DNA of 64,000 nucleotides from Gadus chalcogrammus (GCF_026213295.1 NC_079431.1:17677777-17741776); one strand, 5' to 3'; counted from the stretch's first letter, positions 14,459 through 27,627 are shown. Notes: generated from the letters alone by a model not told the origin. Numbers and translations: made by a program.

Positions 14459-15024
14459 TGAAACAAAAGTTATTTCCGCCCGGCATCCGAGAGGGTCAGT
14501 ACACGGCTCCGTTATCTTCTCTTGCTAGTCTCGAGTAATAATTATGATTTTTGTTTTAAAGTACAAAAATGAAATCATGAAATCTGTTTTCCTTTATTAG
14601 GTCAAAAAGGGATAAACTAATCTAAAATAATAATATAAATAATAATTTTAAATAAAAATCGTTCCCCAGCAGGAGGAGTGTTATTTAATGATCACATATA
14701 GAGAATCATCTTGGGGGTTAGTAACTTATACTTCAATGTTCGGGGTAAACAATGCGACTGTGCTCACTCAGACCTCTCGCTTATGATGCTACAATGCTAA
14801 CAATACTTGAAAACATTAGTATTGTGAGTATTTCTGCATCCAGCACGTCATGCACAAGGGCGTCGCATGGGCCCATGATGCGGAAGCAAATCTCTCCTTG
14901 ATGTTGCCCATTGAGCAGTTTTCATAGGAATGAATGGGCGCCATTTTTTAATCCGCTGTCCTTTCTTTAATAGGTCCATGCCGGATCCCCTGATGTGATT
15001 TAGCCATCTGATACATTAGGCCTG
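14459..15024. other. no gene seen
   Basis: Partly AT-rich. No coding signal or element ends were recognised. Confidence 0.4.
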
Positions 15025-15145
15025 AAGGAATAGGTTGGGGTTAGGGCATCTTGCCTAAGGACACCCGTAGAATGTGGACATTGGGGTTTGAACACACAAC
15101 TTTTTCCGCAGAGAGTCCCCCTGACCACAGTCTAACATTCCTGCT
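15025..15145 (-). mobile_element. tRNA-derived SINE remnant
   Basis: Pattern GGTTGGGGTTAGGGCATCTT, then AAGGACACCCGTAG, then GGTTTGAACACACAAC, then GACCACAGTC. Same layout and orientation as the copy at 7035. Confidence 0.6.
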
Positions 15146-15768
<623 letters not shown>

Positions 15769-17656
15769 ACCCGAGACAGGACCAATATTCAAAATTTCGG
15801 TGTTAACCACTCTATTTCATCCTCGACAAACCAGAAAGGGGGCTCAGTGCTCAAAATAGCGGAATTGTCCATTCAATGAGAGTTTAAGAAAAAATGTAAT
15901 TGTAGATTATCATGAGAAAGTAACTAATACAACTGAATAAAAAATAAAAATAATAATACTCTACAGAAATGCTTAAGTCCCTTTGATTGTTTGAGATGAA
16001 GCAAGCTTCTTATTAAAAAATGTTTCACTGATACTATTAAGGAATAATATACAATCGAAAATTGATGATAGAAAGCTCAGTTTAAGATAACTAAAAAGTA
16101 ACACATACCCTAACATTGTTGCAATATTTTAACTTTAAATCTATGAATTCCTCTATGTATCAAAAAACAAGCAATATCAATAACTAGACGGATACCTGCA
16201 TCCCTTTGATTATCGTCCATTGTTAATAATCCAACAGACAGCCACTACCACCACCACCACCTGCCGGGGTCTTTCCCACATCCCGCACAGCAGGGGTGTT
16301 TTGCGTGGCTAACATACCCAATCCACCAACAACACCTACCCCCCCATCCCCCGACCCCCCCGGACGTCCTGCCAAGGTAAACACGGCGAGAGAGAGAAAG
16401 GTCAGGGAGCTATCGACAGCGCCCTGCTTAGCACGGTGACATTTGAGCCTGGCCGCGCGTTTTTTTATTAGCCGTTCGATATCTGATGGCCAGCATGCAA
16501 CATGAGCGGCCAATCGGCAGAGAGATGGGGGGATGGGGGGTTGGCAGGCCTGTGATGTTACGTTGGAAGCAAGTTGGGGGTCCACGGCCAGACTCATTGA
16601 GTCGGCATCTAGGTGACCTTCTGTGGATTATTGGCGACGGGGCAAGTGTGTGTGTGTTAGCGGGGGGCGGGGGCTTGGGGGATAGATTGCAGCTGAGGAC
16701 CACTTCCTCCTCAGGCTCTTCAGGCAGTGACGGAAGATTATCACGTGTTTTAGAACTCTTGCCAACTCACATCTCACAACTCTTGTGAGACCTTTAGGTT
16801 TTTTTCCACCAACTTTCCTTGAGTGCTTTGTGAGTCCAAGTTGACGCAGTGCGTTCTGTCATGTGGTAACGTTCCACCTTTGAACGCAAAGGGAACTATT
16901 CAGGTGTCATTTCTGCTATCCTATTCAATCAAACATCTCTTTTTCTATTTACTGGGTGAGCTTTACAAAAAGGGAAAATGGCGTATTTTCTTACATATTT
17001 TGGAAAATTCAACCCCTCCCAAAAAAAACATCACAAACATTATCTATTGTACACTATGACATATTGATGAATGCTGTATACTTAACAGCCTGCCGGTATT
17101 CCAACTGCAATTCTCGAGTTGAGTGTTTTCCCGGTGCCTGGTTGGTTATAAAGACAACAAAAATGTCTGACACTGAATCTGAGACAGCCCTCCCGCTCTT
17201 CTCCTCCTCTACCTCCCTCCATGCGCACAACACATCTCTCACCTTGCTCCTCCGAGATCGTCGAGTGATCTATAAAAACGATGCCTTGCACTGGTGTTGT
17301 TATACACGGCCACAGGCCTCACCTCCCATTTCCGCACGAGAGCGTCTCCCTCGCTCAAATACACCAACACACTCCTGGAGTAATTTTCACTCTGCCGTAG
17401 CCAAGGAATTCGACGATGGAAGAGGTGTGTTGGGGAGATAAAAGAATATTATAAATCAGTAAAAGAAAAACACCATACCTTGGGAGTGAAATAGATTTAG
17501 TCTCTCAGACGGCAATATATGTCACTCGATATACTCTAAGTTGTGTGATATTATATTAAGTCATGTAATGGTATAGATCTTACGATAACTGGTTGTGCTG
17601 CACGACGCATTATGAGTTGCTTAATGCACTGTATAAAGTCTCTTTATGTCCCAAGA
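15769..17656. other. no gene seen; GC-rich block 16250-16720
   Basis: 15.8-16.2 kb is AT-rich. 16.25-16.72 kb is GC-rich, contains C and G runs and gives overlapping frames on both strands. The part around 16430-16620 has no simple repeat and could be a conserved non-coding element; this is untested. No gene resemblance was found. Confidence 0.35.
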
Positions 17657-17684
17657 CTCGGTGAAGGCTAGAGTCTTCACCGAG
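17657..17684. other. small hairpin with adjacent tandem repeat
   Basis: CTCGGTGAA (17657-17665) pairs with TTCACCGAG (17676-17684) across a 10-nt loop. It is followed by a near-tandem pair of ACATCACTCTAAAAGGACA-type units ending near 17724. Confidence 0.6.
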
Positions 17685-17729
17685 ATAACATCACTCTAAA
17701 AGGACAACATCGCTCTAGAAGGATGGTGT

Positions 17730-17815
17730 TGTGGCTAGGGTGGATTATAGACCCAACCGAAAGGTACAGGTTCGATGCCCAATGTCGACAATATACCTGT
17801 AGGCACCCTGCTCCA
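17730..17815 (+). mobile_element. tRNA-derived SINE remnant, plus strand
   Basis: GGTTCGATGCC at 17769-17779 is a perfect RNA polymerase III B box (GGTTCGANNCC). An A-box-like GTGGCTAGGGTGG lies about 35 bp upstream. Downstream, ACCTGTAGGCACCCTGCTCC is the complement of the part seen first in reverse-oriented copies. One of only two plus-oriented copies in the window. Confidence 0.65.
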
Positions 17816-18690
17816 TTATGGATGAAAGCTTGTCTGAAATGACTCAATAATCACTCATGAACAATGTCTAATTATTATTACACATAAGCATCAAACCTCT
17901 ATGGAATCAAATAACCCTTGTTTTTATTCAAGCACCACGCCACATTACGACTTTACATGGTGGTCAATTCACTGGTTTTGATGAGCCTCCCCAACCATGA
18001 AGGCCCCCCCCCCCAACGTACACACAGACAAACAGACACACATACACACACAAACATAGACACACCATATCCACTAGGAAAAACATCAGATGAAATTCAC
18101 CAGATGTTAGACTGTGTTCTATTACTCAAATTACACATTATGTGATGCTTATTATGCAAATCATAAACATTTCAGCAACCACAGCATTGATAAAATTTTA
18201 TAAAGTATTATCAGTATCAAGTATACATTTAACCCCAGGCTGCAATGCCACAGCAACACTGATTGTTCTTGGAGAGGATCGAGGAAACGCTACATTATGT
18301 TAAGGCAAACTTGCAATTGAACACGTGTTTAACCGCGGCACCCTTCAGTTAGGCAGGCCTACATTGTGATGAGTATTTGGCAAAGGGGTGTAAATGGTAA
18401 TTACATGTCTGCCGTTTGTGCTTTTATGTCCCAATTCAAAGAGAAAAGTACAGTGTGTTCCTTTGTCTAAAGGTTCCCAGATTTTGAAAAGCACACCGAA
18501 ACACTGGGTATTGACTACGAATTTAAAAAGTAATTTGTAACAGCAGCGATGGATCCCCCTTTTATAAGTCATTCAGCCATAGCCAGGTGCAAGTAATCGG
18601 TGAAATGGCTTTCCTTTGTCAAGTAAGAGCTTCCTGCTTTCTGGTAGGGGAGGGGGTCAGTAATTAGACACACTTCTAGTCATTACACGC
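17816..18690. other. no gene seen
   Basis: AT-rich. A run of 10 C sits near 18004-18013, with a degenerate CA stretch after it. No coding signal. Confidence 0.4.
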
Positions 18691-18727
18691 ATACACACAC
18701 ACACACACACAAAAAAAACGAACACAC

Positions 18728-18812
<85 letters not shown>

Positions 18813-18836
18813 CACACACACACACACAAACACAAA

Positions 18837-18929
<93 letters not shown>

Positions 18930-18955
18930 ACACACAAATGCATATACACACACAC
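18691..18955. repeat. (CA)n compound microsatellite
   Basis: About 265 bp of (CA)n interrupted by A8, CG, AAA and AAACAAA variants. Minus-strand open frames over it are poly Cys-Val read-through. Confidence 0.98.
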
Positions 18956-19096
18956 CAAACCTTGATTTCTCATTGGTTCATAACTTGAAAAAGGGCAAAA
19001 GGAGCAAAAAAAGGTTTGCTCTGTTCGCCTATAGACAGTAACACAGAGTCCCTGTGCTGCAGCCAATTTCAGCGATGCCAGTTTCTTCTAGAATAA

Positions 19097-19570
19097 ATGG
19101 CTGAATCTGGCGAGGACGGGGCCATGTGTGTAACCTCTCACCCAGGCTTTACGCCTCATCTGAACAGTTGGGTATTGCATACATATTTCCGGACCCAGAA
19201 AGTGAACTGGAAACGCCAGCCAAAGCCCGCCGGGAGAAACAGACGTCTGAGCATAGAGTAAGTGTTTGTTTTTTTACTAACACATTGGCTACAATAGTTT
19301 TGAGTCCCGGGGAATGTGACAGTGTAGTTATCCGAAAGTAGCCGATCTTATTGGCGAGCGTAGGCTACGATACGTTAGCTTGAAGTCTGTGTAATGCTGT
19401 ATAGGCTATTCAAGGCATAATTCTTATTTTGCTTTGCTAATGTTGTTCCCTTTCTTTCTTAGACATTATCGGCTTCCTGTGTTGTCCCGGCTATCACAGC
19501 TAATTACCCAGCACACGATGGGCCGTACCGTGGCTACCAGGAGACAGTAGATGCTCTAGATCAGCTGTGA
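19097..19570 (+). pseudogene. P2X7 C-terminal-domain-like gene remnant, two exons
   Basis: Exon 1 (19097-19257) opens with ATG after an in-frame TAA. It reads MAESGEDGAMCVTSHPGF, then LNSWVLHTYF, then AGRNRRLSI. The order C-(V/I)-T-x4-F, then L-x3-VL, then N-x-RL matches the cytosolic C-terminal domain of P2X7 receptors and P2X7-like fish proteins. A perfect donor GTAAGT begins at 19258. A strong acceptor (pyrimidine tract then CTTAG) ends at 19462. Exon 2 (19463-19570) contains LSASCVVPAITANYPAHDGP then YRGYQE and a TGA, which matches the end of the same domain (PSCVV-x-x-IR-x-x-YP, then DG-x-Y-x-GF). The exon 1 match and the exon 2 match are in different frames, and the middle of the domain, usually containing RH-x-AYRQ, is missing. 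So it is a broken copy. I infer a transposon-linked or duplicated P2X7-like gene, not the receptor: there are no channel segments nearby. Confidence 0.45.
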
Positions 19571-19628
19571 CTATTTTGACTGATAGCAAACACGTTCTAT
19601 TTTTGGAAATAGTTAAATTTTTTTCATG

Positions 19629-19634
19629 AATAAA
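19629..19634 (+). promoter_or_regulatory. polyadenylation signal AATAAA
   Basis: AATAAA lies 59 bp after the exon 2 stop of the P2X7-like remnant. The position suits a 3' end of a two-exon transcript. Confidence 0.5.
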
Positions 19635-19639
19635 ACTTA

Positions 19640-21379
19640 AAATTCAAGTTGGTTGCTGTGATTTGTTAATTAACCCAACTGCGGTTATACTAAAGTAGGC
19701 CTACTGTATAAGAAAAACATTGATATCAACTGGGGATAAAAGTTTGATTACAAATAGCTACTGTAATTAGCTAATCTTTTAATGCTGTACGGTAACATAC
19801 AAATGATGCGTTTGAAAAAACGAGGGCTGAAGTCTAAACTAGTCAACGTATCACGGGGATATGTTTACCCAAATTGTACTCGCGCTACCACTCGCGGGTC
19901 CTTCTCCCTCCAAATGGAAACAGGCGGGCGGTGCAGTGGGCGCAATGCACTCTGGGAGTATGAGGATTTCTTCCTTTTGAGCCAGAGAGACACTCTCTGA
20001 CTTTTTTCAGGCTAGGATGAACCAATAAGTCGTTTAAACCTCCTGATGTAAGCAAGATAACTATTAACAGCAAGGATAATACCAATGTTCCCACGGTTAC
20101 CAAGAGACCGATGAGAAAGACTCTAAAGTACACCCAGTAAGCCCCTAACAGAACGATTACGATTATAGTGTTAAAACCACAAAGTTAAATATTGAAATGC
20201 TTTTGTCTCTCTCCTTTCACCTCGGTACATTAAGGATTTGCTCTAAATCCCTGGCATCCATCGACAAATGTTCAGAAAGCAGTTTCTCTCCTTTTTTTCA
20301 GGTTCACATTATAGACAGGCACATTGTGGATGCCAGTATTAAGCCAAGGGTTTAACTCACACTAAGTAGAACAGATATTCCTGCAAAACCAAATGGGTCT
20401 GAACGCCTGTGGTCCTGAATTATAATGTGTTACGTCCAACAGTTTACAGGTGAGGCAACGCACAGTGGTTTAAAAATGGCCGTCACTGACTTAACAAACA
20501 TGATGCACGTTTGAACTCTTCTCCTCCTCCCTATTGCACTGCCATTAATCACCACCGGGGGAGGGGGGGCAGCGTGGGCGTTTGCGGGGGCTGTGTGTTC
20601 CTAATACAGCCGTTCCCTTTCGATTTTCCCGTCTACCCGATCTCAAAAAATGAAACCTGATATGAAACTGAGCCAGACTGGCACAAAAAAATGAAAAAAT
20701 ATTGGACGGCCCCGGCTAGGGAAATTGATGGCGATGGAAAGAGGGAGAAAGAGAAAGAGAGTGTGTGTTCCATCAGAGTCTACCTTGCCAAGGCAATATG
20801 GGCTCCCCATCTCGGAGGCCTAATGGGAGATGGACAGTGATGGACAGAGCGTGTGGGTTGCTTATTAATCCTGGAGAGGCAATTGGAGAAGCTCCATCGA
20901 CCGGCAGTAAATTAAATAAAGGCCCTATCCTGAAATGGCATTATTCTCCCTCAACCCGCCCTCTGTTCCAGCCGGGGGATTAGAACAAATAAAATGGCCT
21001 CGAAATTGTAGGCCAGTTGCTTGAGGTAATGATTTCTCTGTACATGGTGGGTAGGGTGGGAGGGGGTGCATCATGGGCCAGGAGATGAATTAAAACCAAT
21101 GGATCGGACAATTCATCTGTAGATGTGCTGTGGCGTTGGAATACCATCACAAACTGTTTGTTTTTAACGATAATGAATGCCTAATTCCTAAGGATTGACT
21201 AATTATCTGTTTTTTTATTATCAAAGGGGAACATTCCTCCAGCATCAACTACCAACTACTATTAACTATTTCTGCCTAAAAATTTCCCAGACCAATTCTG
21301 TTTTTTTTTTCTTGCAGACACATTCATCCTCTTTGATTTACAGAGAATATAGATATAGGTCAATGTGAAGCAAGAGGCC
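19640..21379. other. no gene seen; candidate conserved non-coding stretch 20560-21120
   Basis: The 20560-21120 part has balanced composition, no simple repeats and several homeodomain-type ATTA/TAAT cores (for example TTGCTTATTAATCCTGGAG and AGATGAATTAAAACC). That is how vertebrate conserved enhancers often look, but conservation cannot be judged here. A minus-strand open frame at 19885-20133 includes a hydrophobic stretch but has no family match that I recognise. Confidence 0.3.
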
Positions 21380-21445
21380 TACAGTTGGCTGGTAGACAGT
21401 AGGAATTGAACACAGTACTATTCGTCTGGAAGACCCCGATCCTTC
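21380..21445 (-). mobile_element. SINE remnant (weak)
   Basis: GAATTGAACACAGTAC near 21406 resembles a decayed B-box complement with its usual CAG following. Only this core is recognisable. Confidence 0.3.
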
Positions 21446-22485
21446 ATCTGATTAGTCTTTGGGGAAAAGAGTAAAAAAATCAATAAAAATGAACCAGCAC
21501 ACTCGATAAACTCTGTTTGAAATGTTGAGAGCAAATACTGAACTCAATCTTTGCTGATCTTTGTTGAGATCACGTAAAGGCATTTGATTCAGTTTGCATT
21601 CTAACGCCTGTTTGCATTGATGTGTTTTGAGAAATCTTCAGAGCAGTAAAACCTAGTACTTCCACAGCATTTATCTATATTCAGGTGTGTGAACAACTTC
21701 TGTAGCTAAAAAAAGATAAGCCTAATGAATCTTATAAACCAAATACTTCTCTCTCCCACATTCGTGTCTGTTTTTATCCAAACCATTTAATTCTGTTTTA
21801 TCCAGCCCCCGGTGTTTGAGTGATACTGTTTCATGTGGGCCATCCACACGGACACCCCTCTCAGAGGTCCTATCGGCTCCGTTCATCTGCTGCACCAGAT
21901 ATGAGAATACTCTCACTGAAAGAACAGAAGAAGGAATCAGGGTGGGGGGAGGGGTAGCGCTGTAGAAGTCACCTTGTGTCCAATAATAGCAACGGCATTG
22001 TCGTACATCCATCAGTCTACTGTCAGTAATTTAGGACGAGTTTACCCAGCAGTCCTTGCAAGACCTCGGGGTAGCAGCTGCTTTGGCAGTGGCCTTTCCT
22101 GCCCCCTTTCCCGCTCCACATCCCCCCATTCAGCCCTCCAGTTCCCAGTTTGCTCAGAAATAACCAACTGTACTTCAGAGATGTCCAGCAGTCCTTGTTA
22201 TGTTAATAGGGCAAACAATGGTTTTATCTCCCTCTAGCTCTCTAGAAGGCTAGCTTGAACATTGAAAGATTAAAAGTAGAATCAACATTTATTTTTCTCT
22301 CTCTCTCTCTGACTCTAGCATATATACCTGTTGCTTCATCTGCTGTTGGAAAGTAAAATAATCTGTGTTTGATCGCAGATCGAGGGTGAAGGAATTGTGT
22401 CTATCATCATGTTTAAAACAAACACTGTCTCGAGAGAAAAGGATAACAAAATGTATTAAAGCTCATATTTGATCTGCTGATTTCG
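21446..22485. other. no gene seen
   Basis: Unique-looking. A short (CT)n tract lies at 22297-22312. No coding signal. Confidence 0.4.
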
Positions 22486-22785
22486 AGCAGACCTAACATG
22501 GGTCTGGCCAATCAGACACTTTTATCAAATCAATACGATGGCTGTTCAGAGGAAAGCCCTATAGCAGCGCCGGCATTTTCACAAACAACCAAGATCGCTG
22601 TCGCTGGTTGTTCATACGTTTCATAGCTCTGATTAGTTGTAAGTCTGTTCAATTACGTGGTGAGGTATTTTGGTCTGCGCCTGTTCATAACACCCCTTGG
22701 AAATGGAAAATGAGCTGAGAGTTATCAGACCAATATGCAATTGCAAATAGGTCTGGTGATGGCAGACTAGGTTTTAAGAATTGAT
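22486..22785. mobile_element. degenerate DNA-transposon remnant
   Basis: GGTCTGGCCAATCAGAC near the left and GGTCTGGTGATGGCAGACTA near the right, with GACCAATATGCAATTGCAAA between, resemble interior and end parts of the hAT-like family present intact at 40112-40709 (ends CTAGCCTGGCAAGCCAGACC). The copy is heavily mutated and has no target-site duplication that I can see. Confidence 0.35.
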
Positions 22786-24475
<1,690 letters not shown>

Positions 24476-24477
<2 letters not shown>

Positions 24478-24712
24478 AAAACACACACACAGTACGTAAA
24501 AATGCTCACACAGACACGGATCATGCACATGTTTCTACGCACACACTTATACACACACACACACACAGATGTACATATACACACGCATTCAGACAGACAC
24601 ACATCTGCATGCACACATGTGCACACACCCTTATATACACGCATACATAAGAATGCATGCACAGAGCACAGACAAACATTCAAACAGACACACGCACACC
24701 CTTATGCACGCA
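24476..24712. repeat. degenerate (CA)n halo
   Basis: CACAxA-type sequence with many substitutions extends the array to the right. It looks like an old part of the same array that has decayed. Confidence 0.85.
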
Positions 24713-25440
24713 CCTTTAAAGGGAACAGCACACACCCCGAAGTCCTTACGCAGACCAAAGTGTCTGGCTAATGGAAAAACCATTTTCTTAAGTACTTCGC
24801 CGGTTGCACCATCTGCGTAATTTGCACAGTAATGGCTTCCGTAGTCTGCAGGTTAGCATTTGCGACCTTCAGGGCTATGGAAATGACAGTAAACTGATGC
24901 TAAAACTCAGCTCTCTCAAAGCACTTGTGTTTAGGGTGTTTATGTTGTGTGTTATTGGTATTTAAATCCTTTATTTGTGGCATAATTTGCAGGTGAACTC
25001 TGTGAGACCACACTTTGAAACCCAGAACTAAAGCAACTTGGGGAAAAACATGATTGATTCTAATTTTAAAACAATAAAGATGTTGCCCTGATAATGACCT
25101 CCGGTGATAAGTCCTTTAGATGCTTCAATGATAAAAAAAACATGAATATACTGATAGGTCAGCCCACCAGCCTGATACATCCATCCCACATCTGGGTTGA
25201 AACTACCACTTCCTACTAGATTTTGACGTTGCTTGTAATGGCTTGGCAACATCACACCTGGTGGTAAAATACAGAGTCTTGCCAATTAATGTTTTTTTAA
25301 TGATTAGAAGATTATTAACTAATGACTTTAAAATTATTACACAGTATAACCAATAAATATAGAAAATTAAAAAAAAATATATATAGTAAATCATAGACGA
25401 CATCACAGGGATACTAGTGTATGGACTATATATATGGTGG
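24713..25440. other. no gene seen
   Basis: AT-rich, short frames only. Confidence 0.4.
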
Positions 25441-25475
25441 GTTCTTTATTCATCTCCAAGGGGTAATTCAGGTTT
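25441..25475 (-). mobile_element. L2-like LINE 3' tail remnant
   Basis: TTCTTTATTCATCTCCAAGG then GGTAATTCAGG closely parallels the tail of the LINE at 9911 (TACTTTATTCATCCCTTTGG). Nothing upstream of the tail is recognisable. Confidence 0.45.
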
Positions 25476-26132
25476 AACAGCAGCAGCCATCATAAAGAAA
25501 ATATCAATATATTGATAATGATATCTGTGGGTGTAGTGATTGATGATCTGAAAGAATATCCTTCGGGGATGATGATGATATCATATCAAGTACCCCTTAA
25601 ATGACAATACTTGTCTTGGTCATCAAACCATCATTACCGTCTCTCCTGGCTTTAACAAAACATCTGAAAGATATAATTTGTAAACATTACTTTTGTTGTC
25701 GATTCTGATTAAAGGGGTAGTTCGGAATTTTGGACATAGGGCATGATTCCGAAGTGAGCATTGGTATTCTATATCACTGGAGACAGTTTTCAACACATTT
25801 CATTCAGTCCTTCTAGTGGCAGAGTTCGCTCGTGCTAGGCTAGCGCACGTCAACGGGCAATGCTAGCCTGCTATTAAAAACAGTCTTACCCACTCCACAG
25901 TACACCCGAGGTAAATCAATTATAACGCCAGACTATAGATTTAAATGTCTGTGTTGATTGAATAATGTTAGAAATAAAACTAACCTTGCATCGCATGAAT
26001 CATCGAGGGACTACTTTCTCAGCAGAAGCGGAATTCTACTATGCGCTGGTTAGGTTTGTAACCGAATCACGACAGAAGAACATAAACAGAGAAGCGTGGG
26101 ACAGAAGCGCAATTGAACGACTAGGCAACATG

Positions 26133-26282
26133 ATGGTTCAGTGTGCTTTTAGAAATTGTAGAAATAAACGGTACAGATGGGCACCACAAAGTTTCCACCA
26201 ATTTCCAGTGCGAGATCCAGAAAGGACTCAACTGTGGCTTGTTGCTGCTGGCTTTGACATCAAAACACCGGCTCGTACATGA
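26133..26282 (+). pseudogene. THAP zinc-finger domain, truncated (transposase N-terminus)
   Basis: From the ATG at 26133 the protein reads MVQCAFRNCRNKRY, then SFHQFPVRDPERTQLWLVAA, then GFDIKTP and a stop at 26280-26282. THAP domains bind DNA through a C-x(2-4)-C-x(35-50)-C-x2-H zinc site. Here Met at the N-terminus, Cys4, Cys9, the F-H-x-FP core, Arg and the invariant Trp are all in place, so the first zinc half-site is intact. The second half-site (the CSxHF motif) is absent, because the frame ends about five residues before it. An alternative ATG lies directly upstream at 26130, and the frame stays open back into the left arm (25965). The domain belongs to the N-terminus of a transposase in related elements. 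As it stands it could not fold a complete zinc finger. Confidence 0.7.
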
Positions 26283-26361
26283 ACGGTTCGTCGGATACAA
26301 CAAATTCCTCATAATCGTCTTCAAAAGCAGATGCATCGCTAACTCCTCCAAACGTGGGCAT
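26260..26361 (-). pseudogene. 33-codon acidic frame, possible start of a P2X7-like protein
   Basis: The minus strand has ATG at 26361 after an in-frame TAA, then MPTFGGVSDASAFEDDYEEF and VVSDEPFMYEPV, then TGA. The acidic lead ending in P-F-M-Y-E-P recalls the P-Y-x-(F/Y)-E-P motif that I remember at the N-terminus of P2X7-like fish proteins. This is a weak, short match. The last four codons lie on the far side of the point where the THAP sequence ends, so the two 5' ends appear joined head-on near 26268-26275. If right, the parent element carried a THAP gene from the left arm and this gene from the right arm, pointing toward each other. Too short to be sure. Confidence 0.3.
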
Positions 26362-26785
26362 ATCTTGTTAATTGAATACGCTTATAGAATTCCTTCGTTC
26401 ACTGTACTCTGCGTTTGTAGCAATGACAGCGGCAGGTAACCTAGGTATCAGTCCGCCGCTGCCATAGCCTACGTACAGGAACTGCTGCTGAGACCCCGCA
26501 ATTCCCTCAAAATGCAATGCAATGCAAGGTTGGTTTTATTTCTAAAATTATTCTGTAAACAGACATTTAGATTTATAGTCTGTTGTTATAATTGATTTAC
26601 CTCGGGTGTACTGTGGAGTGGGTACTGTTTATAATAGCAGGCTAGCATTGCCCGTTGCCGTGTGCTAGCCTAGCACGAGCGAACTCTGCAACTAGAAGGA
26701 CTGAATGAAATGTGTTGAAAACTGTCTCCAGTGATATAGTAGGGTGACCAGATTTGAGTTTGTGAAAAAGAGGACACTTCGTCGC

Positions 26786-26805
26786 GGGGGGGGGGGGGGG
26801 GGGGG
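26786..26805. repeat. G20 homopolymer
   Basis: Twenty consecutive G. Able to form a G-quadruplex, and prone to length error in sequencing. Confidence 0.9.
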
Positions 26806-26878
26806 CGAAAACATGGGTATTTTTTCTTTAGTTCGTCCGTGAACTTACATTTACGTTTAGGCATGACTGCAGACAGCG

Positions 26879-26880
<2 letters not shown>

Positions 26881-26912
<32 letters not shown>

Positions 26913-26951
26913 TACGTACTTCAGTGGGGGAGCCTACGTACTTCAGTGGGG
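26881..26951. repeat. G30 homopolymer plus 21-bp tandem duplication
   Basis: Thirty G at 26881-26910, then two copies of a CCTACGTACTTCAGTGGGGG unit. The G run probably grew from the GGGGG at the end of that unit. Confidence 0.85.
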
Positions 26952-27262
26952 GTTTCATTCCGTCTATACACGGCACCTTCTCAACGAGCACATGAGATCG
27001 GTCGCCCAATGACAGACTCTCTCTACGGTCAGCTCGCGCAAGAAGGTGGAACGTATAATAACAATAATATATATATATTTTTTTTTTTTTGCGACGAGGC
27101 AAAATACCGGACGTTTTTGGAATCCCTGCCGGACGCATTTTTTAGGTCTCGAAAAGAGGACATGTCCGGGAAAAAGAGGACGTCTGGTCACCCTAGATAT
27201 AGAATACCAATGCTCACTTCGGAATCAGGCCCTATGTCCAAAGTTCCGAACTACCCCTTTTA

Positions 27263-27627
27263 CCCTGCGTTCACACCAAAAGATGCAAAAAGTTGACGCG
27301 CGTCGTGATCCCATTCAAAGTGAATGTAGAGACGCGTTGCTGCTTTGCTGCCGCAGCATTTGCTGCCGAGAAAACGGGCAGCAAAACTTGATTTGCGGCG
27401 CGTCAAAATCTGATTTGCGCGGCGGCATGCCCGTGCCCGCTGCCGGGCACGGGCGAAGGGCGCGTTCACGTATTTTGCGGCGCGTCAAATGCTGCTCGAG
27501 TTGAAATATTTCAACTTTTGACCCGCCGCAAACCTTCGACGCGCCGCAAAACTTGATTTGACGCGCCGCAAAACTCAGGCGTCAACGCGTTCGGGCAGCA
27601 AATGCATCTTTTGGTGTGAACGCAGGG
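27263..27627. mobile_element. MITE with TA target duplication
   Basis: A 25-bp perfect inverted end beginning CCCTGCGTTCACACCAAAAG. TA flanks both sides (27261-27262 and 27628-27629). The interior is CpG-rich with repeated GCGCCGCAAAACTTGATTTG-type units in both orientations, so most of the 365 bp can fold back. No coding capacity. It split the TTAA that bounds the THAP element, so it is younger than that element. Confidence 0.8.

Larger units (their letters stand above)
26740..27195. mobile_element. nested DNA transposon with 7-bp target duplication
   Basis: A perfect 13-bp inverted end, TAGGGTGACCAGA and TCTGGTCACCCTA. Exact direct repeats GATATAG flank it (26733-26739 and 27196-27202), and removing one restores the right arm of the THAP element. 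The interior has GGACATGTCCGGGAAAAAGA near the right end, two G runs, a duplicated 21-bp segment and a T12 run. No coding frame was recognised. hAT-like ends of the GGGTGACCAGA type are common in fish, but hAT normally gives 8 bp, so the superfamily is left open. Confidence 0.8.
25713..27258. mobile_element. long-TIR THAP-bearing DNA transposon (Kolobok-like, TTAA)
   Basis: Two arms of about 295 bp are inverted copies: left 25713-26010, right 26503-26739 continuing at 27203-27258 after a nested insertion. The ends read AGGGGTAGTTCGGAA and, at the right, TTCCGAACTACCCCT. TTAA lies immediately left (25709-25712). At the right, TTAA is rebuilt as TTA (27260-27262) plus A (27630) once the MITE that split it is removed, with one extra T at 27259. 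Arm identity is high by eye, roughly 93-95%. The centre (26011-26502) holds a THAP domain start on the plus strand and an acidic short frame on the minus strand. THAP plus TTAA fits, from memory, the Kolobok superfamily; P-like elements also carry THAP but make 8-bp duplications. Non-autonomous: no catalytic transposase domain remains. Confidence 0.75.

Noticed and set aside
19126..19341. 71-codon frame read straight through 19258
   Set aside because: It ignores a strong donor site; the similarity to P2X7-like proteins is in the spliced arrangement and in another frame for exon 1.
19885..20133. Membrane-protein-like minus-strand frame
   Set aside because: One hydrophobic stretch only, no start context, no relatives recognised.
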